64,000 nt of DNA from positions 744,001 through 808,000 of the forward strand of contig CALYLX010000145.1 in assembly GCA_944990035.1 (NCBI GenBank). The letters are read 5' to 3'. The position numbers and the translations under genes are program-made. Under the pieces are notes generated by a model. That model was not told the DNA's origin and did not search any database. It saw nothing but the letters and a program-made list of their open reading frames with translations. Shown here piece by piece: positions 33,549 through 46,100 of the stretch (positions are counted from its first letter, which is position 1; every line of letters begins with the position of its first letter). Source of the stretch: Clitopilus passeckerianus (Eukaryota; Basidiomycota; Agaricomycetes; Agaricales; Entolomataceae).

Positions 33549-34754
33549 ATGAGTTAGCTCATGTAGTCGCTCATGTCCCGCCGATAACTACTCAATTCAT
33601 TTCTTCACACACCAATGTCGAGTGCAGCCTTCAAAGCGATTTGGTTGCTTGCATTTGGTTGGATACACCCCTAGCCTGAAGCGACACTGAACCACGTGTG
33701 GATGTGTTTAGGTTTGCACCTCAAGTCTCATTCACAGGGCACATCCTCGGAATAGGGGCTGTCCATTGCCGACGCAGACACCACTGCTCTGTGACCTAAT
33801 CCAGCGATACCGTCGAGAAACACAAGGATCTACCTCCGACATGGTACGGACGAACCCAATGCTATGAATTCGATATCTCGTTCATCATAGTCTCCGACGG
33901 AGTGCACCAAACAGAATTTGAGGCTGCTATGATGACACCAAAATCACAAGCCAGCAATTGGCTGCCAATCAGATTCGGATAATTATCTGGTGAACCCCAA
34001 CAAGCTTCTTCATCCTAACACTCAGTATCACGTCGTCCAACGGGTCCTAATTCTCCTTCATTCCGCCCCCAAAGACTGCTGATCGAATTAACCAATGCCG
34101 TTGTCAAATCTTAAAACTACGAAACCCTCCGGCTCGACGGGAGGATTAGCAAGTCATTGGTGACATTAGTCCCCAGTCCCCAATATACGAGATAAACTGC
34201 GTCAGAGTTTTCCAGCGTAAAACGGTAACGCCGGGTGTATTATCACATGAAGCAACTACCGAGCCCACTGCGCCCCAATCTCCACTGCAAAACCTCCAAG
34301 CTCGAGGTCATGGAAAAAGACTCCGTTGCCTTTTACGGACTCCCCAAATCTTCAATTTGGCCACGTGATCGCGTGCTGTCGGTTTTTTCACCGTTAGACG
34401 CCGGTCTTCTTTCTCGAACTCTTCGAGACCACAAGCAAGAATACGACTTAAAGCAATGTCTAGCGAGGCCAGAATGAACCAGGTCAATCAATGAAGAGGC
34501 TAGGCGGAGGCAAACGCAATGATGCGCTAAAAGAGCGAAAATGGGGTGGGAGGCGAGGCAGTGACGATCAAATTCACACCGACAGGGTGATTGGCTCTGC
34601 AACCCCAAAGAAATTGGTGATGGCATATAAAAGGATGCCAGCCAAACGTACAGTCGACCCTGTGTCCGTTGTTTCTTTTTTTCTTTACTCATCTCTTTTG
34701 GCTTTCTCGTCGTTACTGTCCACGTTGACGACGCTTTAGAGGACAACGACTACC
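33549..34754. other. Intergenic region, promoter of the desaturase
   Basis: No gene was recognised. This long upstream region of the desaturase includes a TATAAAAGG at about 34625 and a pyrimidine-rich stretch just before the ATG, usual for strongly expressed basidiomycete genes. Confidence 0.4.
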
Positions 34755-36320
34755 ATGGCTGGCGCGAAAACTAAGGATGCTAAGGCTTCCAATGAGCCTG
34801 TCCCCGCCGACATCGACATTCCCGACAACTATGTCGCTCACACCCTCAAGACCCAGAAGGCCCTTCCCCCTATCACTTGGGAGAACTGGTGGAAAGAACT
34901 CAACTACCTTTCTTTCACCATTCTCACCTTCACGCCCTTGCTCGGTCTTATTGGTGCATGGTACACCAAGCTCCAGTGGCCCACTTTCTGGTTCTCCATT
35001 TTCTATTACTACGTGACTGGCTTGGGTAAGTTTTCTCTGACAACGATCTCTTCCACAACCCCTGAGTTGCTAACCTGTAATCCCTCAGGTATCACTGCTG
35101 GCTACCACCGACTCTGGGCTCACCGCGCATATAACGCCTCCAAACCCCTCCAATACTTCCTCGCCCTCGCTGGTGCTGGAGCAGTGGAAGGTTCTATCAA
35201 ATGGTGGTCCCGTGGACACCGCGCCCACCACAGGTACACCGACACCGACCTCGACCCCTACAATGCCCACAAGGGCTTGTACTGGTCCCACATTGGCTGG
35301 ATGTTGGTCAAGCCCAGGCGAAGGCCCGGTGTTGCTGACGTTTCCGACTTGAGCAAGAACGAGGTCATCAGGTGGCAACACAGGCACTACGTCCAGCTCA
35401 TTCTTTTGATGGGCTTTGTCGTACCCACTGTTATTCCCTGGCTCTGCTGGAACGATGCCAAGGGTGGTTTCGTATATGCTGGTGTCTTGCGCCTTTGCTT
35501 CGTCCACCATGTAGGTTCCCCAAGTCCTGTTTGCCAGGCCTGTACTAATGCCTTTATTCCAGTCCACCTTCTGCGTCAACTCCCTTGCTCACTGGCTCGG
35601 TGACGCTCCCTTCGATGACAAGCACACTCCTCGTGACCACCTCATCACCGCTCTCTGCACCATTGGCGAAGGCTACCACAATTTCCACCATCAATTCCCC
35701 ATGGACTACAGGAACGCTATTAGGTGGTACCAATATGACCCCACCAAGTGGTTCATCAAGTCATGCCAACTCCTCGGTCTTGCCAGCCACCTCAAAGTCT
35801 TCCCTGACAACGAAGTCAAGAAGGGCCAGCTCACCATGCAATTGAAGAAGCTCCGCGAGACTCAAGAGACCTTGAAGTGGCCGAGCAACAGCGATGACCT
35901 CCCCGTCGTCAGCTGGGATGCCTTCCAAGAACAAGCCAAGACTCGCCCTCTCGTCCTCATTTCTGGATTCATCCATGATGTTACTGGTTTCATTGAGGAA
36001 CACCCTGGCGGACCTCATTTGCTCATCAAGATGATTGGCAAGGATGCTACTACTGCGTTCTTCGGTGGTGTTTACGATCACTCGAATGCTGCTCACAATG
36101 TACGTTCACTCCCTCTACTGTCTGCTATGCTTAATCTGACGTTTTGCGCTTTTAGCTCCTCGCCATGAAGCGCGTTGGTGTTCTGAATGGCGGTCATCCT
36201 CATGGTCTCGAGGACAAGTCTATCCCACCCTCACAGAGGCTCAAGATTGCCCGATATAACGAGCTGGGCAGTGGATTCAGCTCTGCTGCACAAAGTGACG
36301 GAGAGGGGCTTTACTACTAA
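34755..36320 (+). CDS. OLE1: Delta-9 acyl-CoA (stearoyl-CoA) desaturase with C-terminal cytochrome b5 domain
   Basis: This ER membrane enzyme introduces the first double bond into palmitoyl- and stearoyl-CoA. Four exons start at 34755 (MAGAKTKDAK) and end at 36320. The three di-iron histidine boxes are present and in order: HRLWAH, HRAHH and HNFHH. Hydrophobic pairs surround them (LSFTILTFTPLLGLIGAWY; LILLMGFVVPTVIPWLC). The C-terminal cytochrome b5 domain carries the heme-binding EEHPGG loop. An intron splits FVHH|STFCVNSLAHWLGD. Codon use is strongly biased to C-ending codons and the promoter has a TATA box, consistent with high expression. It is complete and of normal length for fungal Ole1. 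Confidence 0.95.
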
Positions 36321-36879
36321 GCACTTCCCCTTTGCACTTTACCTACTCGCTGTGTTTGTCCTCGCTATGTTATGTTTAACCGGTAGATCTCCCTACTTTC
36401 ATCTATCTCGATGTCTTTCGACTCGTGCTTTCGTCCTGGTGCGTGTCGCATCGTGTTGGAAAGAAGTAAAAGTACTTTTGTTTCGCGATGGGTTGTTGAT
36501 AGTTTACGCTACGTCTCAGTTGTGGATGAATAGAGAAATGAACTTAATGAATTATTTTGCAAAATTCTTTAAAAATTCTGCTCTTAACTCAGAAGCTTTG
36601 TCGACCCAGAAGGCGGGGAAGTTGCGGGGAACAAATAGTTGAATGAATGTTCTCTGGCAGCTCCAAGTCATAAAATTACTTTCAAGCTTCATTGTATGAG
36701 GAAAGATTCAAGTACAGAATTCAATTCGATCATATGAGTCCCATTGACTCTATGCAACCAACTCCGCGTCAGACCGCTTCCAGCCCTCAACACGTTTGGG
36801 GTCCCAGTGACCACCGCAAATGTGCCAAGGACACATAGCAACCTAAACCAAAGATTTAATGATACAATCTAGGCGCATT
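36321..36879. other. Convergent 3' flanks of the desaturase and the small Cys protein
   Basis: No gene was recognised; it holds the AT-rich 3' UTR of the desaturase. Confidence 0.4.
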
Positions 36880-37323
36880 TCATATCCCTACCTTTCCATC
36901 CCTCATGAACGTAGTGTCACACTCAGCGCAATCGATAGAATGAGCCGTCCCGTCGCTATGAGGGCTTTCAAGGAACGCCTTGAGCATAAACTCGCGAGAG
37001 TGAACGCCAGCTTTCTGAGCTGTGTGAATGAAGTCGTCGAGACCCGATTCCTTGCCGCAGTTCGCGCAGGTCATCTTGGTGCATCCGGCCGCCATCCAGT
37101 GTCCAGCGATACCGTACTTGGCGAAGTCGACGTCGAGGATCTTGGAGATGCGTTCGGTGATGGTGTTGTCGACTTCCCAGAGAACGGGGGTGGTGCTAGA
37201 AGGTAAATTGTTAGTGTTTGGCACGCGGAAGAAGACGTGAAGCCTTACTCTTGCATCGTTGGTGTGGTTGCTAGAGTTGTATCGAGTATATTGGAGCTGA
37301 GTGCTGATGGGAGAACCGCTCAT
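36880..37323 (-). CDS. Small conserved-looking protein with paired cysteine motifs
   Basis: I do not recognise the family. A single open frame of 147 residues begins MSGSPISTQLQYTRYNS. The second half holds a possible zinc-binding arrangement: CTKMTCANCGKESG, then about 45 residues later CAECDTTFMRDG. There is no signal peptide or membrane segment. A weak intron (GTAAGG...TTCTAG, 53 bp) near 37240-37190 would break the downstream frame, so the read-through model is preferred. Confidence 0.55.
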   Translation of the reverse strand: MSGSPISTQLQYTRYNSSNHTNDARVRLHVFFRVPNTNNLPSSTTPVLWEVDNTITERISKILDVDFAKYGIAGHWMAAGCTKMTCANCGKESGLDDFIHTAQKAGVHSREFMLKAFLESPHSDGTAHSIDCAECDTTFMRDGKVGI

Positions 37324-38957
37324 GGCATTTATACTCGCTCACAGTGCACCTTCTCCCGGATGAATGTGTCCTATTCAGACTATACCAGGGGCAAGGCCGG
37401 CATTTCTAGAAGACCGTCAGGACATTATCACCGCAAGTCATGGACAATGGCAAGTTGAATGTAGCGTCAGGGAGTGCAGTCAAAAGTTTGTCGTCTGGAA
37501 TGCAGGCGGACCTGACGTCCTTGTTCTACCACGCCTCTTTTGAACTACCTTTCAAGGGCTAAACGTCCACAGCAGACACTACATCGGTGATTGGTAGGCA
37601 GAGGAGACAATGACTAGTCGGCACCCATCACATCAGCGACGGCACTGATGTCCATTACTAGGCTTGTCATAGCTAGGAGAGGGTCCCCTGTTGGGTCATG
37701 CTTAAGAACAGGGACAGGGGAAAAGGTGGCTGTAGAAACAACACCAACTGTTCAGAAACGTGCAAGCGTGGACGTAAGACGATCAATAGGTCCGGACTCT
37801 CTATTTTGCCAGTGCAGCATTGAGCACCAGATTTTAGGCGCCTTACATTCAAAGGCCTCAGCGATACATGTTGACCAAGTTAAGGGGTACTCGAGTTGGA
37901 GACAGTCTACCAAAGACGACCGGGATGTTCTTGACTGACCTTGATTGAAGGTGTTCCTAACGATGTGAATGCGATTCAGGGCCAGCCCAGTCGATTTCGA
38001 ATGGACTGACTGGCTTGAGTCTGATAGCCTGAGACGGTTCTTAGCCTTTGTCCCTAGGTTAGCTGTTTCTGGGCTCCCCATCCGCGATTTCGGAACGTAG
38101 TAATTGAGTCGAGAGCGAAATGGGTTGGTCGTCCGACCCCTGAACCTGGCGGCTTTTGTAAGAGTCGGAATATTTAAGCTTCCGCACATCCCCTGAGCAG
38201 AAAGCCGGACAGCATTCTTGTTCAAATTGTTCCTGACTGCCAGAATGACGAGGAACAAGTGTGGAAGATCCCAGGAGGAGGCGGACGTGATTCGAGAGAT
38301 ATCAAGCAGAAGCACTAGGAAGTCAGCTTATCCCTCAGAAGCAGCGCGATTCGCTAAGAATGAACGCCGACCATAGCACTAAGGTATCTTGAGGGTGTCG
38401 TCGGAAGAGTACCAGTGCTTGATCATCGTTGAAGGCAAGCAACGATTCAAATTCAGTGCACAGCTTTTTCTCATGTAACCAGTCTTCCAGCTTCCTCTCA
38501 AGTCCGTCCTTGAGAGGCAGCTACAATGAAGACGTCGTTTATAAATACGCATCTACAGCAATATCTTCTGGCTCAGAAAAGAAGAACCAGGAGCAATCCA
38601 GGCGTCCCCTAGCTGAGCACTGCAGACCATTTAGATCTTCGCCCAGGCCTCCTACGGAAACACAGTTGTGACCCCTGAGGACGGATGCCATCCTTCTATC
38701 TCTACTCCCTAGTAGGATGAAACAGATGCTCTCAGTACTGGGTATGATGCAGGATTAGGGGCGTCGGAACAAGTGAAGCTACCCCTTTCCACTACATATC
38801 CAACCCCATGCATTCTTGTACATCTCTTTACAAGGTATTCAGAAATCGGTTCTCTTCATCCACTACTATAGTTGACACTTCTTAGAATTTAGAAGCACTT
38901 GAGCCTCAGTGGCCCAATATCACACGAAACAAGCACCAAACAACCTATCAGACGAAA
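37324..38957. other. Intergenic region without a convincing gene
   Basis: A 187-codon minus-strand frame (37752-38315) has no family resemblance, no signal peptide and a Ser/Arg-rich random-looking composition, so it is not called. TTTATAAATACG near 38537 and ordinary AT-rich stretches are present. Confidence 0.35.
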
Positions 38958-40085
38958 ATGACCGGCTTTGAAACCATAATCGGGCCATTCATTCCCTCAT
39001 TCACCATTCTGCGCTCAGAATCAATGCACTCCACCTTATCTCAGTCCCATCATTGGCATACTCTAATCATCCATTGCGACAACCCAGCATATATCCAGCA
39101 AAATGACCTCTTTCGGGATTTTCACCTAGGTCTCTGCTCAGAAACCACCGATGATTCTTACATGCAACATTACCTACTCCTCAAACGCGCTTCCGAGCTG
39201 GAACGAAGTTCTCACTTCCTCGAACGCCTCCGAGAAATCGTACTTCATGATGGGAGACGATACCCCGCCATCGAGGCGATATACCTCGTCGACGCCAATG
39301 GGTCAGAAGGACCTCTATGGACGGCTCTGGAAGGCCTTAAGCCGAAGCATTTGACGATATGCTGTGGTGTGGTGGGCTATGTCAACTGCTCCGGACTCTC
39401 GAGGCTAAAACCGCCCTGGCTTCTGGAAAGCTTAACCATTGTCAAAGGGACTTCTATGCCATTTCCAGCATCGGTGGGCTCGATCCATGCCCTCACACTA
39501 TTTCGGTGTCAGAATATACTTTATAAGGCCGACCCAGGCGGGAGCAGGTCCTCGTTGACACATCTATCGTTGAGGGAATGTAGTGGAGGAGCGAACTTCG
39601 TTGCTATGTGTTCCGTTAACCCAGACCTTCCCAAGAGGCTGAAGACGTTGTATTTGGAGAGTCCGCAACTTGATTTCTTCGAGTCGCAGGATTTGCAGCC
39701 GTACGAGTTCAAGATGACACTACGCCATTGCACGGCCCTCTCCTCCCTCACCCTTCTTCTAGGCGAAACAACTTTCTCTTTTCGGAGCAAGTGTATGGGC
39801 CTACCAGCCTTCTTTCCCAAAAATCTGGAGCACCTGGAGATCCGTGGACCACCTGGCATGGCGAGCGATCTGTGGCTCTGGAGGGCACACATAGAGGAAC
39901 CGGGGTGGTTGATCAATTTGAACAGAATTCGGTTGCGGTTCGAGAGCTTTGACAGGAGAGGATGGTATGACGGGGGAGATATTGAAGCCGCGCAAGTTGA
40001 GCTAGCAGCTTTGGAGGTGGAGGAACTGATAGCATTCCTCAGAACACGGCGGCCAGACGTTGTGATTGAGCATCTCTCCCAGTGA
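38958..40085 (+). CDS. Hypothetical leucine-rich protein, single exon
   Basis: The family is not recognised. This is an uninterrupted 375-codon frame from ATG 38958, unusual for this intron-dense window. It has a string of irregular leucine-rich segments (LKPKHLTICCG, LLESLTIVKG, SLTHLSLREC, RLKTLYLESPQLDFF, LSSLTLLLG, NLEHLEIRGP). This resembles the beta-strand spacing of the LRR regions in basidiomycete F-box-like proteins, but no F-box is visible at the N-terminus. The C-terminus (FLRTRRPDVVIEHLS) is also typical of those proteins. It converges on the OPRTase gene 90 bp away. Confidence 0.65.
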   Translation: MTGFETIIGPFIPSFTILRSESMHSTLSQSHHWHTLIIHCDNPAYIQQNDLFRDFHLGLCSETTDDSYMQHYLLLKRASELERSSHFLERLREIVLHDGRRYPAIEAIYLVDANGSEGPLWTALEGLKPKHLTICCGVVGYVNCSGLSRLKPPWLLESLTIVKGTSMPFPASVGSIHALTLFRCQNILYKADPGGSRSSLTHLSLRECSGGANFVAMCSVNPDLPKRLKTLYLESPQLDFFESQDLQPYEFKMTLRHCTALSSLTLLLGETTFSFRSKCMGLPAFFPKNLEHLEIRGPPGMASDLWLWRAHIEEPGWLINLNRIRLRFESFDRRGWYDGGDIEAAQVELAALEVEELIAFLRTRRPDVVIEHLSQ

Positions 40086-40175
40086 TTTAGATCTCCTCCG
40101 TTGTATAATTTCGGTGCATATTTATGATACCAGGACTATAATCTAGGTATAAAATTATTCGTATATTTACGAAAT

Positions 40176-40912
40176 CTAATTCTTCAATCCATATTGATCC
40201 CAATATTCCCTCATACTTTCCAGCTCCTTGTCCATGCCCTTGCTCTTCAGCCACTCCATGAGATCCCTCATCTTCAGGATGGATAAGACAGGTCCGTTGC
40301 CGATCAAACCTTCCACCTCCTTTACCGTCGATCCTCCATCCTGCCCAACCTCTTCACGATTCAGCATCTGTACAACACCGACCACCTGGCCTCCCGCAGC
40401 CTGAACCATGTTGATTGCGCCTCGGACCGCCTTGCCAGAAGTCATCACGTCGTCCAGGATCAAAACCTTCTTGTCTTTGACATCAGCTCCAACCATTTGC
40501 CCACCTTCGCCGTGATCCTTGACTTCCTTTCTATCGTACGCGAAACCGACATCTACTCCATGATGAGTGTGGAGAATGAGGGAGGTCGTCGCTGCAAAAG
40601 GGATTCCCTTGTAAGCCGGGCCGAAGAGGACGTCAAATTTGGGTATGGGCTTTGTCTCCGATGCAAGGCCTCTGACTATGGTTGCGGCGTATGCGTTAGC
40701 CAGAGTTGCCATGATTGGTCCCGTGGAAAGGAGGCCTGCATTGAAGAAATATGGCGATTGCCTGGTTGATGCTATTAGCATATTTTTGAGCTAGTGTGCC
40801 TGCTAGAGCCGTACCGCCCAGATTTCAAGGTGAACAAGCCAAATTTCAGAGCATTGACCGACATGGATGTCTCGATCAAGTCATTTTGGTACTTTTCAAG
40901 AGTAGCGGCCAT
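40176..40912 (-). CDS. URA5: Orotate phosphoribosyltransferase
   Basis: This cytosolic enzyme of pyrimidine synthesis converts orotate and PRPP to OMP. Exon 1 from ATG 40912 encodes MAATLEKYQNDLIETSMSV through LKSGR. After one intron ending CAACCAG, exon 2 continues QSPYFFNAGLLSTGP. Family elements follow: DVLFGPAYKGIPFAATTSL, the flexible loop FAYDRKEVKDHGEGGQMVG, and the PRPP-binding motif VLILDDVMTSGKA. It ends YWDQYGLKN at 40176. Length and motifs match fungal Ura5 and it looks intact. Confidence 0.95.
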
Positions 40913-41156
40913 TTTTTTGACAATCCTGACGACGATGAGGGCTACGGGTTCTCGGAAGAAATTTAGCATGAAACTCTGAAAGCCGGATCTAATCTTATCT
41001 TCGGCATCAAAGCGGCCTTGTGATGTCGTTTTCGACTTGGTCAGTGCCACTGACACACCATAACCACCAAGGACATATCAAATGCTGCTCCTCAGCTAGA
41101 CATCGTGAATGCACCATCACAACCAACGACAGTGACTACGATAGGGAAGACACTGG

Positions 41157-44100
41157 ATGATGCTTCCATTAAATGTTGCATATCAGTTTTTCCTTTCCTC
41201 TTCATCCGACAACCATGAGTCAAACGCTGAAAAAGGCATTTCGGACAACTCCCCGAATACTGACGACAGGTTTGGCGAGTCCAATGGCAATGGGATAGGT
41301 GAAGGGGAAGGGAGGGACGGCATTGATGAGGCGATGGACGGTGACTACCTTGCACAACGAGACATGCGGGATGAAGATGATGACGAGATCATCAACGAGC
41401 TCGAGGAGGAGGAATATCACGACGAACCGAGAACACAAAGACGACACAGAAGAATGCCTCCTCGATTCAAGTCTCTTGCATCTGCTAAATCATGTCTATC
41501 CAATAAACGACCTAGATCAATATGGCAGAAGATCAAGAATGTCCTCAGCACTGAAACAACCCAGGAGGAAATGGAGGCATTCGTCCCTCGATACCGCTAT
41601 ATGCCCATTATCTCTGGGGTCGTCATACCTTTCTCGATTCTCCTTGAAATTCCTGGTCTTACCGAGGACTGGTACATTCGAACCGTAGCCAATGAGGTGG
41701 TTGAACACAGACCAAACACAACTATTCTCGATGTTGGTCTGGCTTTTAGCATGGCCTCGGCAGTCTTTGCAAACGTTTGCTTGATCGCTCGGTTTATGGA
41801 AAAGAAAATCAGGTTGATGACTATTCTTTGCGTATGCTTCCTATCCATACACGGTATGCCCAATTTTGGACCAAAACGACTAGCTCTAACACATGGTTGC
41901 AGATATTATCAACATCGTCGCAGTCACCACATTTGGCGTTGAACACCGATTCAGCGATGGTTTTACCTATGGACAAGCATTCTGGATTACTGTCTGCTCG
42001 ACTACGGTATCCACCTTTGTCAATGTCACCCTCATAATCGACTTGATAAGGACACCAGACTTCACAAATAGCGGTTAGTCCATCGTTCATATTACGTCTT
42101 CGTTATACTGTACTTACAACTCTCTCACAGGAAGCGGCCTCACCAGAAAGCAGCGAACTCTTGTCATAAGTGTCATGATCCTCCTCGCATATATTGCGTT
42201 TGGGGCACTCATCCAAACATTCCTCTTGGAATTATCCTTTATCAATGCCTTATACTTTACCGTATGCACAATCGAAACTATCGGTAAGTGCACCTCTTCT
42301 TGTAGCCAGCTTAAAGCTGATAAACACGCCTGGCAGGGTTTGGCGACATAATCCCTAAATCCGTCGGTTCCAAGATTTTCACCTGCTTCTATGCAGTCTT
42401 CGGAATTCTCAACCTTGCCTTAACTATTGGGATGACTCGCGAGACAGTTATCGAAGGCATCGAAGTCGGCTACCGTAAACGTGTTCGAACCGCTCGCGAA
42501 CGTCGGAGGCAGGCCCACTACGAGCGCCGGGTCTATGCCCGTTGGCAAGCCGCATTAGAGTGGAGGCTGAATAAGAAAGGAAAACCCATTTGGGTTCGAG
42601 ACAGGAAAGGTCGTGTACACTCCGCCTTCGTCCTGAGAATACGGACATGGTGGGATAACTTCAAGAGTCACCATCCTGGATCTTTCCTCCGCCCTAGGAA
42701 CTCTGAGTGGTTTAATTACCCTCGACCGCACGGGATGCATCTGAACCTTGAAGGGCTCACCCTCCCTGAACTGGAAGCAGCAGCGATGGAAGCAGGTGTT
42801 CCCCTGCATACGCTTCTGCCATCAGACTTTAAACCTGAAACTCCACCTGAAGCTGACACCTCCGTTCCAAACGGCGGGGTTCAATTCCCTCCCCTTCCTT
42901 CCGAAGATCACGACCTTCCACTCACCCATGCCCGCGTTGGCAGGATGGTCAGCATGCTCGGCCGGTTTGCTCTAGCCGTACAGGCGTCCGCTTTTTCACC
43001 CACCGCAAAACGACCCACCTTGCCGCCACCTACGATAAAAATCGAACGAAGTGAAAGTGCGAAGAGCGTAGCCGAACGGTATGAAAGCATGAGAATTAGT
43101 ATGGCAGAAGAGGAAAAGAGGGCTTTCAGAGCCCGGCTCATCATCGTATGGATTGTTTTCTTTGTTTTCTGGAATGTTGGAGCGGGTATTTTTGTCGTAA
43201 CAGAGGGGTGGTCGTATAGCACGGCGTTTTATTTCTGTGAGTTTTGAGACACATTTATTTGTCATATCCAGTACTGAAACGTCCGTTTCTCAGGTTTCAT
43301 TGCTTTCACAACGATTGGATATGGTATGGTCGTTGCTTTTTTTGCCGAAAGTCAATGCTAATGCAGTTGCCAGGCGATTATTCCCCCAAATCGCCAGCTG
43401 GTCGGGCGATATTTGTTGTCTGGGCCCTAATGGGTGTCGGAACAATGACGATCCTGATTTCTAGTTCGTTGGCTTCACTATTACACCAGACTACTAACTG
43501 ATACATTCTTATAGTCGTCTCTGAAGCTTACTCCTCAAGATATAAGGAGGCCTTCCTTTCTGGTCAACCCAGTTCCGTGATCAAACGTTACCGCAATCGA
43601 GCAAAGTCAGACGTATCCGATCGTCTACAGCCGCCGGATACCTCAAAAACACTGGTCACATCGCCAACATCGGAGCAGCAACCTGATACTGCAACAACCC
43701 TTGTCGAGGACACGCGGCCAGCTCATCGGCAAAAGTCTTTGGACGAGTTGAATCAGAAAGTTCAGAACCACCTGGAAGCGTTGCCGAATGAGGTGTTGAG
43801 GCAGGCGAAGAGATTCAAAGAAGACGTGAGGTATCTTACGACAGATCATGATGAAGGAGAGGAAGAGAAAGAGAAAGATGTGCCAGATGGTTTGAAGCAG
43901 TTGATCCGCGACATCGCAGGTGTGGAGAAGCTTGGCGAGAAGATAAGGAGCGAGATTTTGAAGGATGGAGATGCCAGAAATGTTGGTTGTTTCTGCTTCG
44001 GCTGCATTTCATTTCTGTGGCTTACTTTGTTACCGTTTGCAGACCTTGCTTGCTATCAGTATTGAACGTGAGTTTGCTTAACGCACTTAACTACTTCATG

Positions 44101-44313
44101 ACTAACGTTTGTTCAGAGGCAATACGAAACCTGATCAACGTAGCGGAACAGGCTAGCCAAGCCGTCCAAGAACGCGACCGACTTGCCAATCTAAAGTCTG
44201 AGGAAAATGAACCCATTGCAAGCACTTCGGGTTCGGAATCGTCGCCTGTGTATAGTTCACCCGGTCCCGCCATAACGGAACTCTCAGTCACTCCATCAGC
44301 TTCCTCAACATGA
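41157..44313 (+). CDS. Outward-rectifier K+ channel, Tok1-like (two pore domains)
   Basis: This plasma-membrane channel carries K+ efflux on depolarisation. An acidic N-terminus (INELEEEEYHDEP) precedes the first helices (MPIISGVVIPFSILLEIPG; VGLAFSMASAVFANVCLIA). Further membrane segments appear after short introns. Pore 1 reads TIETI|GFGD, split by an intron. Pore 2 reads FTTIGYG|DYSP, also intron-split. Between them is a large cytosolic linker of about 240 residues, rich in Arg and Pro (RARERRRQAHYERR-like). The C-terminal tail (VVSEAYSSRYKEAF... to SVTPSASST) is hydrophilic. The eight-helix, two-pore plan is that of Tok1. The ATG at 41157 is the first in frame; an ATG at 41215 in another frame is an alternative if an early intron exists. 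Confidence 0.85.
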
Positions 44314-44789
44314 GGAACGTGCAACTGGCAACATGATATAATGTCCGCATTTTTTTGACGGCTCTTACGAAGATATACCCCTTGGGACACTATGCATCTA
44401 CTGCCCATACTTATTCGATGTATTTCTAGCTTTCAATAACCACGCTAACACTGTTTTCTCGATTACCTCCACATCGTACTTTATTCAAGCTGCAGCATTG
44501 CCTGGTGCCTGCGTGGTCGGGGCGGTAATACCGTCTGCTCATGATTGATATGGTCCTTGTGACAAGAACAACAAGCACCCGACGTCATAGTCTTCTTTTC
44601 TCCTTTCGTTCTTGTCGAATTAGGTTATAAGTATGACCTCCTCGAACGTGATCATAGCACATCGCTTCGAGGAAATCTACCACATGTGTACTGAATTCTC
44701 ATAAGTGAGCTCGCTCCGCAAGAACGTTTGTCTGGCTCTACCGCATGATATAAAGCTCAGGTATGTCTTCGTTACAATGCATTGCAAAG
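44314..44789. other. Intergenic region
   Basis: This holds the 3' flank of the channel gene and the promoter of the EEP-family gene. No exon was recognised. Confidence 0.35.
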
Positions 44790-46100
44790 ATGCTGAACTT
44801 CCTCTTCAGCTCGATCTTTTGCTTCAAATTGCTGCAGGTAACTGCAGCTATGCGACTCGCTACGTACAACCTCCGCTACGACTCTAAGCCGGACAACATC
44901 ACTGTTCAACAGTCCATTGACAAGCTGGGAGATCCTTTGCAGGAACCGAGTTATTTAAAAGCTACGACTGAGGCGCCATGGAGCACACGTCGCTTGAGGG
45001 TAGCTGAGCACCTTCTGAGTGAAGGCCCTTCAATTGCATGTAAGTTGCGCCATTCTCATCAAACCAGGAGGGGCAATTGACGCTCTACAGGCTTCCAAGA
45101 GGCGCTCAATAGGCAGGTAAACGACCTCGCAGAACTCCTTGGGAAGGATTGGTCTTGGGTGCGTCAAAATAGTTCCAAGATGACGGTTCGGAATATGAAC
45201 ATTGCCCTTAGGTTGGTGTCGGCCGTGACGATGGCGCTCAGGCTGGAGAATATAGTCCGATCTTCTACAAGAAGTATGCGCTTCAACACGTTGATTGACT
45301 TCAGTTCTGAATGCCTGACCACTTGCCTAGCAATGTCAAACTCCTGTCGAAAGATTTCTTCTGGCTTTCGTACGTCCACCTTCCTTCGAATAATCCCAAT
45401 GTTATGCTGATCTTTTTTATCTTTCTCGACAGCAACACACCTTCGGAGCCCTCTAAGTTCCCTGGTGCAGGGTCCATCCGAATCTGTACCGCAGCACACT
45501 TCTCTCTTACCTCGTCTAATGGTACTCCTCAGAACTTCACCCTCCTCAACACCCACCTCGATGATCAATCGGACGACCAGCGCAAGCTTGGAGCATCTAT
45601 GATTCTAGCCAGAGCGAGGTACGAGGCATACACAACGAAAGGGCCCGTTTTTATCACGGGAGATTTCAACAGGTGTGTAGCTTCTGATGTTTTTACCCCC
45701 GCAGTAATTCAGTGTTAATGGCTCTTAATTTTATGATAGTCCATCCACAGGAGGGGATTCGGGTGCCTACAAAATCATTACTGGGGCTTCCCCAGCTGTT
45801 TCTATTAATAGCACTTTCGCTTCAAAGTACTCCGTACCCAATGGTCAACTCCCTGATTTCAAAATGCTTGATACCCGTGCAACCACGGCGCGACGAAACG
45901 TCTCTACAAATTTCGCCACTTTCACGGGATTCACGCTTCCCAATGACACCGGTAGCTGGAGTAGGATTGATTTTGTGTTTGGAGGAAGCAATGGGGGATG
46001 GAAGTCCGAGGCCTACAAAGTTGGAACTTCACTCTCGGATGATGGGGTGTTGAGCAGCGATCATCGGCCTGTCTTCGCTGATTTTTCATTGGCGTGGTGA
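44790..46100 (+). CDS. Secreted endonuclease/exonuclease/phosphatase (EEP)-family hydrolase
   Basis: EEP-fold enzymes are metal-dependent phosphodiesterases, DNases or sphingomyelinase-like enzymes; the substrate here is not clear. ATG 44790 opens with a hydrophobic leader (MLNFLFSSIFCFKLLQV). After it comes the first conserved strand, RLATYNLRYD. Spliced exons give GFQEAL (metal-binding Glu), GVGRDDGAQAGEYSPIFYKK, then FTLLNTHLDD and GPVFITGDFN. The C-terminal RIDFVF and SSDHRPVFADFSL carry the Asp-His pair. All EEP motifs (N, E, T/H, GDFN, SDH) are present. About five short introns are needed. Confidence 0.88.

Noticed and set aside
37752..38315. 187-codon minus-strand open frame
   Set aside because: It has no family resemblance, no signal or membrane segment and no splice context; the composition looks random. 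It was treated as a chance ORF.
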